Shown piece by piece: positions 1-9,356 of a stretch of DNA of 64,000 nucleotides. The DNA lies in the NCBI GenBank assembly GCA_022846635.1, contig AP025685.1, positions 1,550,001 to 1,614,000 of the forward strand, given 5' to 3'. The translations under genes were made by a program, and so were the position numbers. The DNA comes from Salmonella enterica subsp. enterica serovar Choleraesuis. GTDB lineage: Bacteria > Pseudomonadota > Gammaproteobacteria > Enterobacterales > Enterobacteriaceae. A model generated the notes under the pieces. It did not search any database and was not told the DNA's origin. It saw nothing but the letters and a program-made list of their open reading frames with translations. The stretch's first letter is position 1, and every line of letters starts with the position of its first letter.

Positions 1-21
1 AATCTACCGTTTGGGGTAACT

Positions 22-822
22 ATGAGACTTGCACAATTTGGCCGTCGCGCACTGGGTGGTGTACTGGCTATGGCTCTGATGGCGGGTGCCAGCATGAATG
101 CCATGGCTGCTGATAACTTGCTAAACCAGGTTAAAGAACGCGGCTCGCTGCGTGTAGGGCTGGAAGGCACCTATCCTCCATTTAGCTTCCAGGATGAGAA
201 CGGCAAGCTTGATGGTTTTGAAGTTGAGTTCGCCGAAGCGCTGGCTAAACATATGGGCATAAAAGCCGACCTGAAACCGACTAAATGGGACGGGATGCTG
301 GCCGCGCTGGACTCCAAACGCGTTGATGTGGTGATTAACCAGGTCACCATATCCGATGAACGTAAGAAGAAATACGATTTCTCCACGCCATATACTGTTT
401 CCGGTATTCAGGCGCTGGTGAAAAAACAGAACGAAAACACCATTAAAACCGCGGCCGATCTTAAAGGTAAAAAAGTCGGTGTCGGGCTTGGTACTAACTA
501 TGAACACTGGCTGCGTGAAAATGTGCCGGGCGTAGACGTGCGTACCTATGACGACGATCCGACTAAATATCAGGATCTGCGTATTGGCCGTATCGACGTT
601 ATTCTGGTCGATCGCCTGGCGGCGTTGGATCTGGTGAAGAAAACCAATAACACTCTGGCGGCAGCCGGTGCACCGTTCTCCCATTTAGTCTCGGGTGTGG
701 CGTTGCGTAAAGGTAACCCTGAACTGCTGGCTGCCATTGATAATGCTATCGCTGCGATGCAGAAAGACGGTACATTGAAACAACTTTCTGAGAAATGGTT
801 TGGCGTAGACGTCAGTCATTAA
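22..822 (+). CDS. tcyJ: L-cystine-binding periplasmic protein TcyJ (FliY)
   Basis: Periplasmic solute-binding protein that delivers L-cystine (and related sulfur amino acids) to the TcyL-TcyN ABC importer. The 266-residue product has an N-terminal signal peptide (positive MRLAQFGRR, hydrophobic stretch to about residue 25, cleavage near NAMA at 26-29) followed by a single family-3 solute-binding domain (starts GSLRVGLEGTYPPFSF near 41, DGFEVEFAEAL near 64). Length and sequence match E. coli FliY closely. A GGGG stretch lies just before the ATG. It heads the tcyJ-dcyD-tcyL-tcyN block and is followed by a strong terminator, so downstream genes need readthrough or their own promoter. The fliA-fliZ genes that precede it in E. 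coli would lie left of the window. Confidence 0.95.
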   Translation: MRLAQFGRRALGGVLAMALMAGASMNAMAADNLLNQVKERGSLRVGLEGTYPPFSFQDENGKLDGFEVEFAEALAKHMGIKADLKPTKWDGMLAALDSKRVDVVINQVTISDERKKKYDFSTPYTVSGIQALVKKQNENTIKTAADLKGKKVGVGLGTNYEHWLRENVPGVDVRTYDDDPTKYQDLRIGRIDVILVDRLAALDLVKKTNNTLAAAGAPFSHLVSGVALRKGNPELLAAIDNAIAAMQKDGTLKQLSEKWFGVDVSH

Positions 823-837
823 TCAGGCCTGAATGCC

Positions 838-867
838 AAAAAGGTGCTGATTCAGCACCTTTTTTTA
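838..867 (+). terminator. Rho-independent terminator after tcyJ
   Basis: Perfect stem AAGGTGCTGA/TCAGCACCTT with almost no loop, followed by a run of T. It lies 16 bases past the tcyJ stop. Such an attenuating hairpin would give more binding protein than membrane components. Confidence 0.85.
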
Positions 868-1111
868 TGGCAACGGTTATGCCGCCTCTTATTGAGGCGG
901 TTGGCGTTTCTGAAAAACTTCCCTCCAACCCCCCGAGGGGCCGTTCTTGTCTTACTATTCAGTGGTATTGGACAACGGTTAGTTTCCAGTAATGGCAACA
1001 AAAGCGGTATGATCCGCAGGCCTCTGTCCAGAGGTTAAATAATACCGCCCTGGCGGTAGAAAATTATGTCTCCCGCCCCGGCGGCGGTGAATCTTTTGCA
1101 GGAGCAAAGCG

Positions 1112-2095
1112 ATGCCTTTCAGTCAACTTAACGCTTACCCCCGGCTAGAGCTGGTCGGGGCGCCTACGCCGCTCAGCTATCTGCCGCGGCTGTCCGATTT
1201 TATCGGGCGTGATATCTATGTAAAACGCGATGATCTCACGCCGTTGGCAATGGGCGGGAATAAGCTGCGTAAGCTGGAGTTTATCGCGGCCCGGGCGCTG
1301 CAAGAGGGAGCCGACACCCTGGTAACGGCGGGCGCTATACAGTCCAACCATGTGCGCCAGACTGCGGCGGTCGCCGCAAAACTGGGGCTGCACTGCGTAG
1401 CGCTGCTGGAAAATCCGACGGGCAGCAGCTCTGACAACTATCTGACTAATGGCAACCGACTGTTACTCGATCTATTTAACTGCGAAGTTGAGATGTGCAG
1501 TGCACTGGATAACCCGGATGCGCAGCTGGCTGAACTAGCGACCCGCCTTGAGGCCCAGGGGTTCCGTCCACACGTCGTGCCGGTGGGTGGATCCAGTGCG
1601 CTGGGCGCGCTGGGTTACGTCGAGTGCGCCCGGGAGATTGCCGAACAAAGCGAGGATCTCGATCTGGCCGCAATTATCGTTGCTTCCGGTAGCGCGGGAA
1701 CGCACGCCGGCCTGGCCGTGGGTCTGGAGCATCTGATGCCTGACGTCGAACTGATAGGGGTTACGGTATCCCGCCCGGTCGCGACTCAGTTGCCAAAGGT
1801 TGAAAAAATTCGCCAGGAAACGGCGGCGCTGCTGGGGTTGAATTGCCAGGCCGCGATTAATTTATGGGATGACTATTACGCTCCGGGTTACGGGCTGCCA
1901 AACGACATTGGCCGTGAAGCTGTAGAGCTACTGGCCGGTCTGGAAGGGCTGCTGCTTGACCCTGTTTACACCGGTAAAGCCATGGCCGGGCTACTGGATG
2001 GCATTCGCCAGCAACGCTTCGCTAATCCTGGGCCGTTACTTTTCGTCCATACCGGTGGCGCTCCGGCGCTTTTTGCTTATCACCCACAGCTCTGA
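1112..2095 (+). CDS. dcyD: D-cysteine desulfhydrase
   Basis: PLP enzyme that converts D-cysteine to pyruvate, ammonia and sulfide; cytoplasmic. The 327-residue protein belongs to the ACC-deaminase/D-cysteine desulfhydrase family (fold-type II). The PLP lysine is K51 in the motif [11 protein letters not shown], followed by [12 protein letters not shown] (Asn/Ser contacts near 77-79) and a glycine-rich phosphate-binding loop [10 protein letters not shown] near 190. A CAGGAGC Shine-Dalgarno precedes the ATG. It lies between the cystine-binding protein and the TcyL permease as in E. coli, linking cystine uptake with D-cysteine detoxification and sulfur supply. Confidence 0.95.
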   Translation: MPFSQLNAYPRLELVGAPTPLSYLPRLSDFIGRDIYVKRDDLTPLAMGGNKLRKLEFIAARALQEGADTLVTAGAIQSNHVRQTAAVAAKLGLHCVALLENPTGSSSDNYLTNGNRLLLDLFNCEVEMCSALDNPDAQLAELATRLEAQGFRPHVVPVGGSSALGALGYVECAREIAEQSEDLDLAAIIVASGSAGTHAGLAVGLEHLMPDVELIGVTVSRPVATQLPKVEKIRQETAALLGLNCQAAINLWDDYYAPGYGLPNDIGREAVELLAGLEGLLLDPVYTGKAMAGLLDGIRQQRFANPGPLLFVHTGGAPALFAYHPQL

Positions 2096-2113
2096 GAAAG
2101 GTTGTACACATTT

Positions 2114-2782
2114 ATGCAAGAGAGTCTTCAACTCATCATGGATTCCCTGCCATTTCTGATGAAAGGCGCGGTATTCACATTACAACTGAGTATCGGCGGT
2201 ATGTTCTTTGGGCTGCTGCTGGGGTTCATCGTGGCGATGATGCGTCTGTCCAGCTTCTGGCCGCTTTCATGGCTGGCGCGGATCTACGTTTCAGCATTTC
2301 GCGGAACGCCGCTTATCGCTCAGCTGTTCCTTATCTACTATGGCCTGCCGCAGTTCGGTATCGAGCTGGACCCGGTGCCTTCGGCTATGATTGGCCTGTC
2401 GCTTAATACTGCGGCATATGCCTCTGAAACCCTGCGAGCGGCGATTGCTTCCATTGAGAAAGGGCAGTGGGAAGCGGCGGCGAGCCTGGGTATGAGCCGC
2501 TGGCAGACTATGTATCGGGCTATTTTGCCGCAGGCCGGTCGCGTAGCGCTGCCGCCGCTGAGCAATAGCTTTATCAGCCTGGTAAAAGATACTTCCCTGG
2601 CCGCGACTATTCAGGTGCCAGAGCTGTTCCGTCAGGCCCAGCTTATTACCTCCCGCACTCTGGAGGTGTTCACCATGTATCTGGCGGCTTCGCTGATTTA
2701 CTGGATCATGGCAACGGTACTCTCCGCACTGCAAAATTACTTCGAAAACCAGCTAAACCGACAGGAGCGTGGAGCTAAATGA
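2114..2782 (+). CDS. tcyL: L-cystine ABC transporter permease TcyL (YecS)
   Basis: Inner-membrane permease of the cystine importer. The 222-residue protein has about five hydrophobic segments and the family EAA signature (EAAASLGMSRWQTMYRAILPQA). An in-frame ATG exists at 2102, but homologues begin MQESxQL, so the ATG at 2114 is chosen; this leaves 18 bases after the dcyD stop. Its stop overlaps the tcyN start (ATGA), implying translational coupling with the ATPase. Closely matches E. coli YecS over its full length. Confidence 0.95.
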   Translation: MQESLQLIMDSLPFLMKGAVFTLQLSIGGMFFGLLLGFIVAMMRLSSFWPLSWLARIYVSAFRGTPLIAQLFLIYYGLPQFGIELDPVPSAMIGLSLNTAAYASETLRAAIASIEKGQWEAAASLGMSRWQTMYRAILPQAGRVALPPLSNSFISLVKDTSLAATIQVPELFRQAQLITSRTLEVFTMYLAASLIYWIMATVLSALQNYFENQLNRQERGAK

Positions 2783-3531
2783 GCGCTATCGACGTCAAAA
2801 AACTGACTAAATCATTCCACGGCCAGAGCGTGCTGCATGGAATTGACCTTGAGGTTCAGCCGGGGGAAGTTGTGGCAATTATCGGGCCTAGCGGCTCGGG
2901 TAAAACCACGTTGTTGCGAAGCATTAACCTGCTGGAGCAGCCGGATGGTGGAACGATTCGCGTTGGCGATATTACTATCGATGCCGCCGTTTCAATGGCC
3001 CGTCAGAAAAACCAGATCCGCCGTCTGCGCCAGCAGATTGGCTTTGTTTTTCAGAACTTCAATTTATTCCCGCATCGTTCAGTACTGGATAATGTGATTG
3101 AAGGCCCGGTTATTGTTAAGAAAGAGCCAAAGGCAGAAGCTATCGCGCGCGCCCGTGAGTTACTGGCAAAAGTGGGGTTGAGTGGTAAAGAGCAGAGCTA
3201 TCCACGTCAGCTTTCCGGCGGTCAGCAGCAGCGAGTGGCCATTGCCAGGGCGCTGGCGATGCGCCCGGAAGTGATTCTTTTTGATGAGCCGACTTCGGCG
3301 CTTGACCCTGAACTGGTGGGTGAGGTTTTGGCGACCATTCGCCAGTTGGCTCAGGAAAAGCGCACGATGGTTATCGTGACACATGAGATGAGCTTCGCCC
3401 GTGACGTAGCCGACCGGGCTATTTTTATGGATCAGGGGCGTATAGTGGAGCAGGGACCATCGCGGGAACTGTTCGCTAATCCGCAGCAGCCGCGTACTCG
3501 TCAATTCCTCGAGAAGTTCCTTACCCAGTGA
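2779..3531 (+). CDS. tcyN: L-cystine ABC transporter ATP-binding protein TcyN (YecC)
   Basis: ATPase subunit that powers cystine import with TcyL. The 250-residue protein shows Walker A GPSGSGKTT (residues 36-44), a Q-loop FVFQNFNLFPHR, the ABC signature LSGGQQQR, Walker B VILFDEPTSALD and the switch histidine in VTHEM. It belongs to the polar amino acid uptake subfamily (GlnQ/HisP-like). It overlaps tcyL by four bases and ends the operon at a terminator. Confidence 0.95.
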   Translation: MSAIDVKKLTKSFHGQSVLHGIDLEVQPGEVVAIIGPSGSGKTTLLRSINLLEQPDGGTIRVGDITIDAAVSMARQKNQIRRLRQQIGFVFQNFNLFPHRSVLDNVIEGPVIVKKEPKAEAIARARELLAKVGLSGKEQSYPRQLSGGQQQRVAIARALAMRPEVILFDEPTSALDPELVGEVLATIRQLAQEKRTMVIVTHEMSFARDVADRAIFMDQGRIVEQGPSRELFANPQQPRTRQFLEKFLTQ

Positions 3532-3538
3532 TGGCTCT

Positions 3539-3572
3539 AACTATCGGTATCTCGCGTTGCCGATAGTTTTCT
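3539..3572 (+). terminator. Terminator after tcyN
   Basis: Stem AACTATCGG (3539-3547) pairs with CCGATAGTT (3560-3568) and is followed by TTTT. It lies eight bases after the tcyN stop. Confidence 0.75.
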
Positions 3573-3592
3573 ACACAAACAGATATCGCCCG

Positions 3593-3634
3593 CCGCAGCG
3601 CCATTTGATGGTGACTGCGGCTTTATTTTTTATT
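3593..3634 (+). terminator. Second hairpin with T-rich tail downstream of tcyN
   Basis: CCGCAG (3593-3598) pairs with CTGCGG (3615-3620), with an inner CCAT/ATGG stem, followed by CTTTATTTTTTATT. It looks like a back-up terminator. The rest of 3635-3782, where E. coli carries sdiA on this side of yecF, holds no gene that I can see. Confidence 0.5.
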
Positions 3635-3782
3635 GGGTATTAAAAAACAAAAGCACAGAAGATAGCGGTGTATTGAATAGAAGGGTATTGATTAGCCCGG
3701 GTTATTTAGGTGTGTTAATTGAACTAAATAGCGAGTCTGGCTGATATAACGATACTGAAGGAAAAACTGGATGCCGGGATGG

Positions 3783-3811
3783 AAAAAGAAAGGAGCCGGG
3801 GCTGGCCCGGC
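3783..3811 (-). terminator. Terminator of yecF
   Basis: Read on the minus strand, GCCGGG (3811-3806) pairs with CCCGGC (3800-3795), followed by a T-rich tail (complement of AAAAAGAAAGGA). It lies about 20 bases beyond the yecF stop. Confidence 0.55.
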
Positions 3812-3832
3812 GGCAGACAATTAACGCCGTAA

Positions 3833-4057
3833 TTACTGGCGATAAGCCTGTTTGACTTGCTGGATGGTACGCGTGAAAGCTTCAGCCTGAGCGGTATCTT
3901 CCAGCTGGGCAATCTCTTTTTCCATCTTAATGATGACTTTACCGGCATCAGCCTGGCCCATGGCTTTTAGCATCTGGGTAAACATCGCTTTGAGGCAGCT
4001 TACCTCCAGGGCTAATTGCTGCATGCTTTCTTCAGTGGAAAAATCTGGCGTACTCAT
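3833..4057 (-). CDS. yecF: YecF, DUF2594 family protein
   Basis: A 74-residue cytoplasmic protein of unknown function that matches E. coli YecF over its whole length (same MSTPDFST start, VSCLKAM, MGQADAG and QVKQAYRQ end). No membrane segment or signal peptide is visible; it looks mostly alpha-helical. The start is supported by AGAGGAACCC ahead of the ATG. In E. coli it sits between sdiA and uvrY; here sdiA is absent, so yecF lies next to the tcy operon, in convergent orientation. Confidence 0.88.
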   Translation of the reverse strand: MSTPDFSTEESMQQLALEVSCLKAMFTQMLKAMGQADAGKVIIKMEKEIAQLEDTAQAEAFTRTIQQVKQAYRQ

Positions 4058-4605
4058 CTGGGTTCCTCTATGTCATTAGGCCCCGATAATGGTCACCGGG
4101 GATGATATTGCCTCGCGTTGATTTACCATAACTTACTGATATTAAAAACATCAGTGAGAAAAGTAATAACCAGGCGGGCAACTGGCGGCTGAGTATAGCA
4201 TATTGACACTCAAAATGAGGAACAGCACTAATCCCTCTTTTTGGATATGTTCATCATTATGATGGTAAGTTAATATAAAAAGATAAAGTTAAACATATGG
4301 TGTTTAATGATATTTATTTGTTGTTGTTAAAAGTAAACGCTGCTGAATTATTATTACTAACTGGTGGTTGTTTTTTGAGTAATTGGTTATTAATTGGCTA
4401 TGTTTTGTTCCTTTTGATTTGTAACTGTATGTTTTCACTTATTAAATCTTTATTAGAACAGTAGGTTAAGAAACGCTGAACATTAAATAAACCTTGATAG
4501 TCGACTCGCAAATCTGAGACTTTTACATTTTCAAGTTGGTTTAAAAACCGTTAATATGATGGCATCGCAATCAGCAGCGTAATCCCTTTTCTGGAGATAT
4601 TTCCT
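4058..4605. other. AT-rich intergenic region between yecF and uvrY, no gene seen
   Basis: 548 bases with no convincing reading frame. The AT-rich composition with many short A and T runs fits a regulatory region for the divergent yecF and uvrY genes. I could not assign a specific operator or promoter here. Confidence 0.5.
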
Positions 4606-5262
4606 TTGATCAACGTTCTACTTGTTGATGACCATGAGCTGGTGCGCGCAGGGATACGACGCATTCTTGAAGACATTCGGGGCATTAACGTCATCGGTGA
4701 GGTATCCTGTGGTGAGGATGCCGTCAAATGGTGCCGTTCTAACCCGACTGACGTAGTTCTTATGGATATGAATATGCCCGGAATCGGAGGCCTTGAGGCT
4801 ACCCGAAAGATAGTGCGCGCGTCTTCAGATACCAGAGTCATCATGTTGACTATTCATACTGAGAACCCTCTGCCGGCAAAAGTTATGCAGGCCGGTGCCG
4901 CTGGGTATCTTAGTAAAGGGGCCGCCCCGCAGGAGGTCATTAGCGCCATTCGCGCCGTGTCCAGCGGGCAGCGTTATATCGCATCCGATATTGCCCAGCA
5001 GATGGCGCTTAGCCAGATTGAGCCGGAAAAAACCGCCTCGCCATTTGCCAGCCTGTCGGAGCGCGAGCTGCAAATTATGCTGATGATTACCAGAGGTCAG
5101 AAGGTGAACGAAATCTCCGAGACCTTGAATCTCAGCCCTAAAACAGTGAATAGTTATCGCTACCGGATGTTCAGTAAGCTGAATATTAACGGGGACGTTG
5201 AATTAACCCATCTGGCCATTCGTCATGGCCTGTGTAATACAGAGGCAATGCCAGGCCAGTGA
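4606..5262 (+). CDS. uvrY: Response regulator UvrY (BarA/UvrY two-component system)
   Basis: NarL/FixJ-family response regulator phosphorylated by BarA; in relatives it activates the CsrB/CsrC small RNAs and so controls carbon flow, motility and biofilm. The 218-residue protein has a receiver domain with acidic residues D8-D9 and phospho-acceptor D54 (VLMDMNMPG), then a LuxR-type helix-turn-helix ([22 protein letters not shown] near 149-170). It starts with TTG, as in E. coli; GGAGA lies upstream. The uvrC start overlaps its end by four bases. Confidence 0.95.
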   Translation: MINVLLVDDHELVRAGIRRILEDIRGINVIGEVSCGEDAVKWCRSNPTDVVLMDMNMPGIGGLEATRKIVRASSDTRVIMLTIHTENPLPAKVMQAGAAGYLSKGAAPQEVISAIRAVSSGQRYIASDIAQQMALSQIEPEKTASPFASLSERELQIMLMITRGQKVNEISETLNLSPKTVNSYRYRMFSKLNINGDVELTHLAIRHGLCNTEAMPGQ

Positions 5263-7091
5263 GTGTCGTTTTCGATGCCAAAGCGTTTCTGAAGTCGGTA
5301 ACCAGCAAGCCAGGCGTCTATCGAATGTATGACGCCCACGGCACGGTTATCTATGTCGGTAAAGCTAAAGACTTAAAAAAGCGCCTGTCCAGCTACTTCC
5401 GCACTCAGGTCAATAGCCGTAAGACCGAAGCACTGGTGGCTCAGATCCAGCAGATAGACGTGACGGTAACTCATACTGAAACCGAAGCGCTGCTGCTGGA
5501 GCATAACTATATTAAGCTCTATCAACCGCGCTATAACGTGCTGCTGCGCGATGATAAATCCTATCCTTTTATATTCCTTAGCGGCGATACGCACCCACGC
5601 CTGGCAATGCATCGCGGGGCGAAGCATGCGAAAGGGGAATATTTTGGCCCATTCCCAAATGGCTACGCCGTGCGTGAAACCCTGGCGCTTTTACAAAAAA
5701 TCTTCCCTATCCGTCAGTGTGAAAATAGCGTTTATCGCAATCGCTCGCGCCCCTGCCTGCAATATCAAATTGGTCGCTGCCTTGGCCCCTGCGTCTCGGG
5801 GCTGGTCAGTGAGGAAGAGTATGCCCGCCAGGTTGAATATGTACGGCTGTTTCTGTCTGGTAAAGATGACCAGGTGCTAACCCGTTTGATCTCTCAGATG
5901 GAAGAGGCCAGTAAAGCGCTCGAATTTGAAGAAGCGGCGCGTATACGCGACCAGATTCAGGCAGTGCGGCGGGTAACAGAGAAGCAGTTTGTTTCTAATA
6001 ATGGCGACGATCTTGACGTTATTGGCGTCAGTTTCGATGCGGGTATGGCCTGCGTGCATGTGCTGTTTATTCGTCAGGGCAAAGTCCTGGGAAGCCGCAG
6101 CTATTTCCCTAAAGTTCCAGGCGGCACAGAGCTTGCCGAGGTAGTGGAAACCTTTATAGGGCAGTTCTATCTGCAAGGCAGCCAGAACCGTACGCTGCCG
6201 GGTGAGATTCTGCTGGATTTCAGCCTGGCCGATAAGGGCGTTATTGCCGATTCACTGAGTGAAATCGCCGGGCGGCGAATTCACGTTGAAACCCGTCCGC
6301 GTGGGGATCGAGCTCGTTATCTGAAGCTGGCGCGAACCAATGCGGCCACGGCGTTGGTGACACGCCTTAATCAGCAGTCGACTATATCCCAGCGTCTGAA
6401 AGCGCTGGCTGAAGTGCTACATCTGCCGGAAATTAAACGGATGGAGTGTTTCGATATCAGCCATACCATGGGCGAGCAAACAATCGCATCATGTGTCGTA
6501 TTTGACCAGAATGGCCCAATGCGCGCTGAATATCGGCGCTATAATATCACCGGCATTACTCCGGGTGATGATTATGCGGCCATGAACCAGGTGCTTAACC
6601 GGCGCTATGGTAAGGCTATTGAAGAGAGCAAAATCCCCGATGTCGTGGTTATTGATGGCGGTAAAGGGCAGTTAGGCCGCGCGCTGGAAGTGTTCGAAGG
6701 GCTGGACGTACCCTGGGATAAACATCACCCGCTGTTGCTGGGTGTGGCAAAAGGGACAGATCGTAAACCAGGCCTCGAAACACTGTTCCTTGAGGCAGAA
6801 GGTGAGGGGTTTGCGTTGCCGCCGGACTCGCCAGCGCTGCATGTGATTCAGCATATACGCGATGAATCGCACGATCACGCCATCGGCGGGCATCGAAAAA
6901 AACGCGCCAAAGTAAAAAATACCAGTACACTGGAGAGCATTGAGGGTATTGGTCCGAAACGGCGTCAGATGTTGCTCAAATATATGGGCGGGCTGCAACC
7001 ATTACTCAACGCTAGCGTGGAAGAGATAGCGAAAGTACCCGGTATCTCTTACGCTCTGGCAGAAAAGATCTTCTATTCGTTGAAACATTAG
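5259..7091 (+). CDS. uvrC: Excinuclease ABC subunit UvrC
   Basis: Nuclease of nucleotide excision repair that makes the 3' and 5' incisions on UvrB-bound damaged DNA. The 610-residue product has an N-terminal GIY-YIG nuclease domain ([26 protein letters not shown] near 19-48), a cysteine cluster ([13 protein letters not shown] near 167-179), a UVR motif that contacts UvrB ([16 protein letters not shown] near 217-232), the RNase H-like C-terminal nuclease ([13 protein letters not shown] near 394) and tandem helix-hairpin-helix motifs at the end ([27 protein letters not shown]). It starts with GTG overlapping uvrY, as in E. coli. Confidence 0.97.
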   Translation: MSVVFDAKAFLKSVTSKPGVYRMYDAHGTVIYVGKAKDLKKRLSSYFRTQVNSRKTEALVAQIQQIDVTVTHTETEALLLEHNYIKLYQPRYNVLLRDDKSYPFIFLSGDTHPRLAMHRGAKHAKGEYFGPFPNGYAVRETLALLQKIFPIRQCENSVYRNRSRPCLQYQIGRCLGPCVSGLVSEEEYARQVEYVRLFLSGKDDQVLTRLISQMEEASKALEFEEAARIRDQIQAVRRVTEKQFVSNNGDDLDVIGVSFDAGMACVHVLFIRQGKVLGSRSYFPKVPGGTELAEVVETFIGQFYLQGSQNRTLPGEILLDFSLADKGVIADSLSEIAGRRIHVETRPRGDRARYLKLARTNAATALVTRLNQQSTISQRLKALAEVLHLPEIKRMECFDISHTMGEQTIASCVVFDQNGPMRAEYRRYNITGITPGDDYAAMNQVLNRRYGKAIEESKIPDVVVIDGGKGQLGRALEVFEGLDVPWDKHHPLLLGVAKGTDRKPGLETLFLEAEGEGFALPPDSPALHVIQHIRDESHDHAIGGHRKKRAKVKNTSTLESIEGIGPKRRQMLLKYMGGLQPLLNASVEEIAKVPGISYALAEKIFYSLKH

Positions 7092-7147
7092 GGCCTGTGT
7101 AGCAACATAGGAATAATTTCCACTACCGACAGATAGTTACCAGCACC

Positions 7148-7696
7148 ATGCGATTTAATATACCGACTTTGCTTACGCTGTTTCGCGTCATCCTGATTCC
7201 TTTTTTTGTGCTGGCGTTTTATCTGCCGTTCACCTGGTCTCCTTTCCTGTGCGCGCTGATTTTCTGCGTGGCGGCAGTCACCGACTGGTTCGATGGTTTC
7301 CTGGCCCGTCGCTGGAACCAGAGCACGCGTTTTGGGGCGTTTCTTGACCCGGTAGCCGATAAGGTGCTGGTGGCTATTGCTCTGGTGCTGGTGGTTGAGC
7401 ACTATCACAGCTGGTGGGTAACGCTGCCGGCGGCGACCATGATTGCGAGGGAAATTATCATCTCTGCGCTGCGTGAGTGGATGGCAGAAATAGGTAAACG
7501 CAGCCGCGTGGCAGTTTCCTGGGTCGGTAAATTTAAGACTACTGCTCAGATGTTAGCGCTGGTTGGGATGCTTTGGCGGCCAAATGCAACCATCGAGTAT
7601 GCCGGTATCGCTTTGTTTTTCATTGCCGCGGTGCTGACTTTCTGGTCGATGTTCCAGTATTTGAGCGCGGCGCGCGGCGATTTGCTTGAACCGTGA
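7148..7696 (+). CDS. pgsA: CDP-diacylglycerol--glycerol-3-phosphate 3-phosphatidyltransferase PgsA
   Basis: Inner-membrane enzyme that makes phosphatidylglycerol phosphate, the committed step to phosphatidylglycerol and cardiolipin. The 182-residue protein shows the complete CDP-alcohol phosphotransferase motif: D46, D49, G50, A53, R54, G63, D67, D71 ([10 protein letters not shown]...[10 protein letters not shown]). About four to five membrane segments are visible. Gene order uvrC-pgsA-glyW is the usual enterobacterial one. Confidence 0.97.
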   Translation: MRFNIPTLLTLFRVILIPFFVLAFYLPFTWSPFLCALIFCVAAVTDWFDGFLARRWNQSTRFGAFLDPVADKVLVAIALVLVVEHYHSWWVTLPAATMIAREIIISALREWMAEIGKRSRVAVSWVGKFKTTAQMLALVGMLWRPNATIEYAGIALFFIAAVLTFWSMFQYLSAARGDLLEP

Positions 7697-7746
7697 TCGA
7701 ATAGCTGTAAATTTCATCAAACAAATCGCAGTGAGCAAAAATATCG

Positions 7747-7774
7747 TTGACTCACTGCGTCAGGTAAGTAGAAT
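7747..7774 (+). promoter_or_regulatory. Promoter of the glyW-cysT-leuZ tRNA operon
   Basis: TTGACT (7747-7752) and TAGAAT (7769-7774) are separated by 16 bases and followed by a GC-containing discriminator. They lie about 70 bases before the first tRNA. Short spacing and a GC-containing discriminator are typical of growth-rate-controlled stable RNA promoters. Confidence 0.6.
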
Positions 7775-7844
7775 GCATCGCATCGGACGGCAGCACAGCT
7801 TGCCAGAAGATAACAAAATCAGATAATTAAGTTCATCTGGTTCT

Positions 7845-7920
<76 letters not shown>

Positions 7921-7971
7921 AATAAGAATACTGGCTACGGCGGGTATTCAGCCTGAAAAGGTAAGTAATTT

Positions 7972-8045
7972 GGCGCGTTAGCAAAGCGGTTATGTAGCGG
8001 ATTGCAAATCCGTCTAGTCCGGTTCGACTCCGGAACGCGCCTCCA
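7972..8045 (+). tRNA. cysT: tRNA-Cys (GCA)
   Basis: 74 nt with acceptor stem GGCGCGT/ACGCGCC, anticodon GCA at 8004-8006 (GGATTGCAAATCC), T-arm CCGGTTCGACTCCGG and encoded CCA. It lies 51 bases after glyW. Confidence 0.97.
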
Positions 8046-8056
8046 ATTTTTCCCAT

Positions 8057-8143
8057 GCCCGGATGGTGGAATCGGTAGACACAAGGGATTTAAAATCCCT
8101 CGGCGTACGCGCTGTGTGGGTTCAAGTCCCACTCCGGGCACCA
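8057..8143 (+). tRNA. leuZ: tRNA-Leu (UAA)
   Basis: 87 nt, class II tRNA with a long variable arm (CGGCGTACGCGCTG). Acceptor stem GCCCGGA/TCCGGGC, anticodon TAA at 8091-8093 in the loop between AGGGA and TCCCT, T-arm GTGGGTTCAAGTCCCAC and encoded CCA. It lies 11 bases after cysT. Confidence 0.97.
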
Positions 8144-8182
8144 GGGAAATAAAGAATAAAAACAAGCAGTAAGCAATGTCGT

Positions 8183-8207
8183 AAACCACCGCAAGGTGGT
8201 TTTTTTG
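8183..8207 (+). terminator. Terminator of the tRNA operon
   Basis: AAACCACC, a GCAA tetraloop and GGTGGTTT are followed by a T run. It lies 40 bases after leuZ. Confidence 0.85.
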
Positions 8208-8426
8208 TATCTGCGTTTTATTGTGTGATCCTATCCGTATTGATCCTACTCTGCCCATCAAATTTCTCCACCAGACCAGCATCTTTTTAGTTTAATTCCT
8301 GCCGGCGCCTGGCTTCCTGTATGCTCACAATTTCTCTTCAGACGCTGCTTACTTTCCCAACTCTTTAATCGCAGCATAACTGCCTGCCACTGGTAGGTAA
8401 TAAATGACTGGAGGGGATGATTTTTA

Positions 8427-8843
8427 ATGAAAGCAACAGCAATCGTGGTATGTCTTTTTTGCGCTATGACGGCTAAAGCCCAAACTTATTATGATGAATA
8501 CGGCTCAGCCAAGGGTACAAAGACCATTGATTCTTATGGCACGACTATATATCGGGACGAGCACGGATCTCAGAGAGGTTTAGCTCGGACTGATGCGTCT
8601 GGTCAAACGACCTTCAAAGATGAACACGGCATTACAACAGGCTCTTCGCAAACTGATGCATCCGGCAATACTATTTATCAAGATGAGCACGGGATTCAAA
8701 GCGGTTCTTCACAAACCGATGCATATGGCACAACTCTCTATAGAGACGAACACGGCTTCGTAAGAGGCTCTTCGCGAATCAACTCATCCGGTCATACCAT
8801 TTATCGAAATGAGCATGGAGTGCAGGTCGGGAGCATGAGATAA
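8427..8843 (+). CDS. Secreted 21-residue tandem-repeat protein of unknown function
   Basis: A 138-residue protein with a signal peptide (residues 1-18, ending AKA, cut before QTYY). The entire mature part is tandem repeats: five full 21-residue units (21-41, 42-62, 63-83, 84-104, 105-125) and a 13-residue partial unit (126-138). Consensus is Y-R-D-E-H-G-x3-G-S-S-x-T-D-A-S-G-x-T-I. There is no lipobox or membrane anchor, so a periplasmic or exported product is likely. The Asp/Glu/His cluster in every unit might bind metal, but this is a guess. GGAGGGG lies about 10 bases before the ATG. I do not recognise the family. It sits directly after the tRNA operon, a position where accessory genes are common. 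Confidence 0.75.
   Translation: MKATAIVVCLFCAMTAKAQTYYDEYGSAKGTKTIDSYGTTIYRDEHGSQRGLARTDASGQTTFKDEHGITTGSSQTDASGNTIYQDEHGIQSGSSQTDAYGTTLYRDEHGFVRGSSRINSSGHTIYRNEHGVQVGSMR
8487..8840 (+). repeat. 63-bp in-frame tandem repeat array
   Basis: Five 63-bp units and a 39-bp partial unit encode the 21-residue repeats. Conserved nucleotide stretches include GATGAACACGG/GACGAGCACGG, and neighbouring units differ mostly by substitutions, so the array is old enough to have diverged but keeps its frame and unit length. Confidence 0.8.
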
Positions 8844-9356
8844 CGAATTCCTTTGGTATTTGATGAGTTCCAACAACAGGTTACTTGAGCCCATCAATAA
8901 CCGTTTATGCAGCTCCGGGCTTTACTCTTCCAGAACTTAAGCCATTCCGCTCATAGTAAGTATTCCTCTCGCTTTAGTCTGACTCTGTCGCCCATTTATG
9001 CTAATGAGCGGGCGACTATTTCTGACCTTTTTTGGACACCTTTTCGTAAATCAGTTGTCAGATAACGACCGTATAAAATGTGATTTATGACGTTGTTTGC
9101 CAGAAGGTGCCAGGTGGCACGATCTCTGACCAGCAGAGTCTGCTCCGGAAAGTTGTGACCTCCGTCACTCTGAGGTGTAGGGCCAGGATGAAAAATCTTA
9201 TCCTCGATCAACTCTCTTCGTTAAACGGATGCATTTCGCCCAATGCATTTTCGTTTTCGGAGGCCGGTTAAAAATTTTGGCCTAAGTTAAGTAGTAGAAT
9301 ATTCCTAATTTGTTCAATTGGTTTTTATATTTTAAAAAATAGTGGAGCTTGAAACG
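8844..9356. other. Gene-free stretch after the repeat protein
   Basis: About 510 bases with no supported gene. One hairpin is visible, GTCGCCC (8987-8993) with GGGCGAC (9010-9016), followed by T-rich sequence, which could end the upstream transcript. Short overlapping frames on both strands lack good ribosome sites and family resemblance. E. coli yecA is missing from the corresponding interval. Confidence 0.4.

Noticed and set aside
1021..1060. Two small hairpins (CCTCTG/CAGAGG and TACCGCC/GGCGGTA) before dcyD
   Set aside because: No T tract and no known riboswitch pattern; could be REP-like or chance dyads.
8144..9356. Possible integrated element next to leuZ
   Set aside because: No integrase, no repeat of the tRNA 3' end was seen downstream; the neighbouring accessory genes alone do not support an element.
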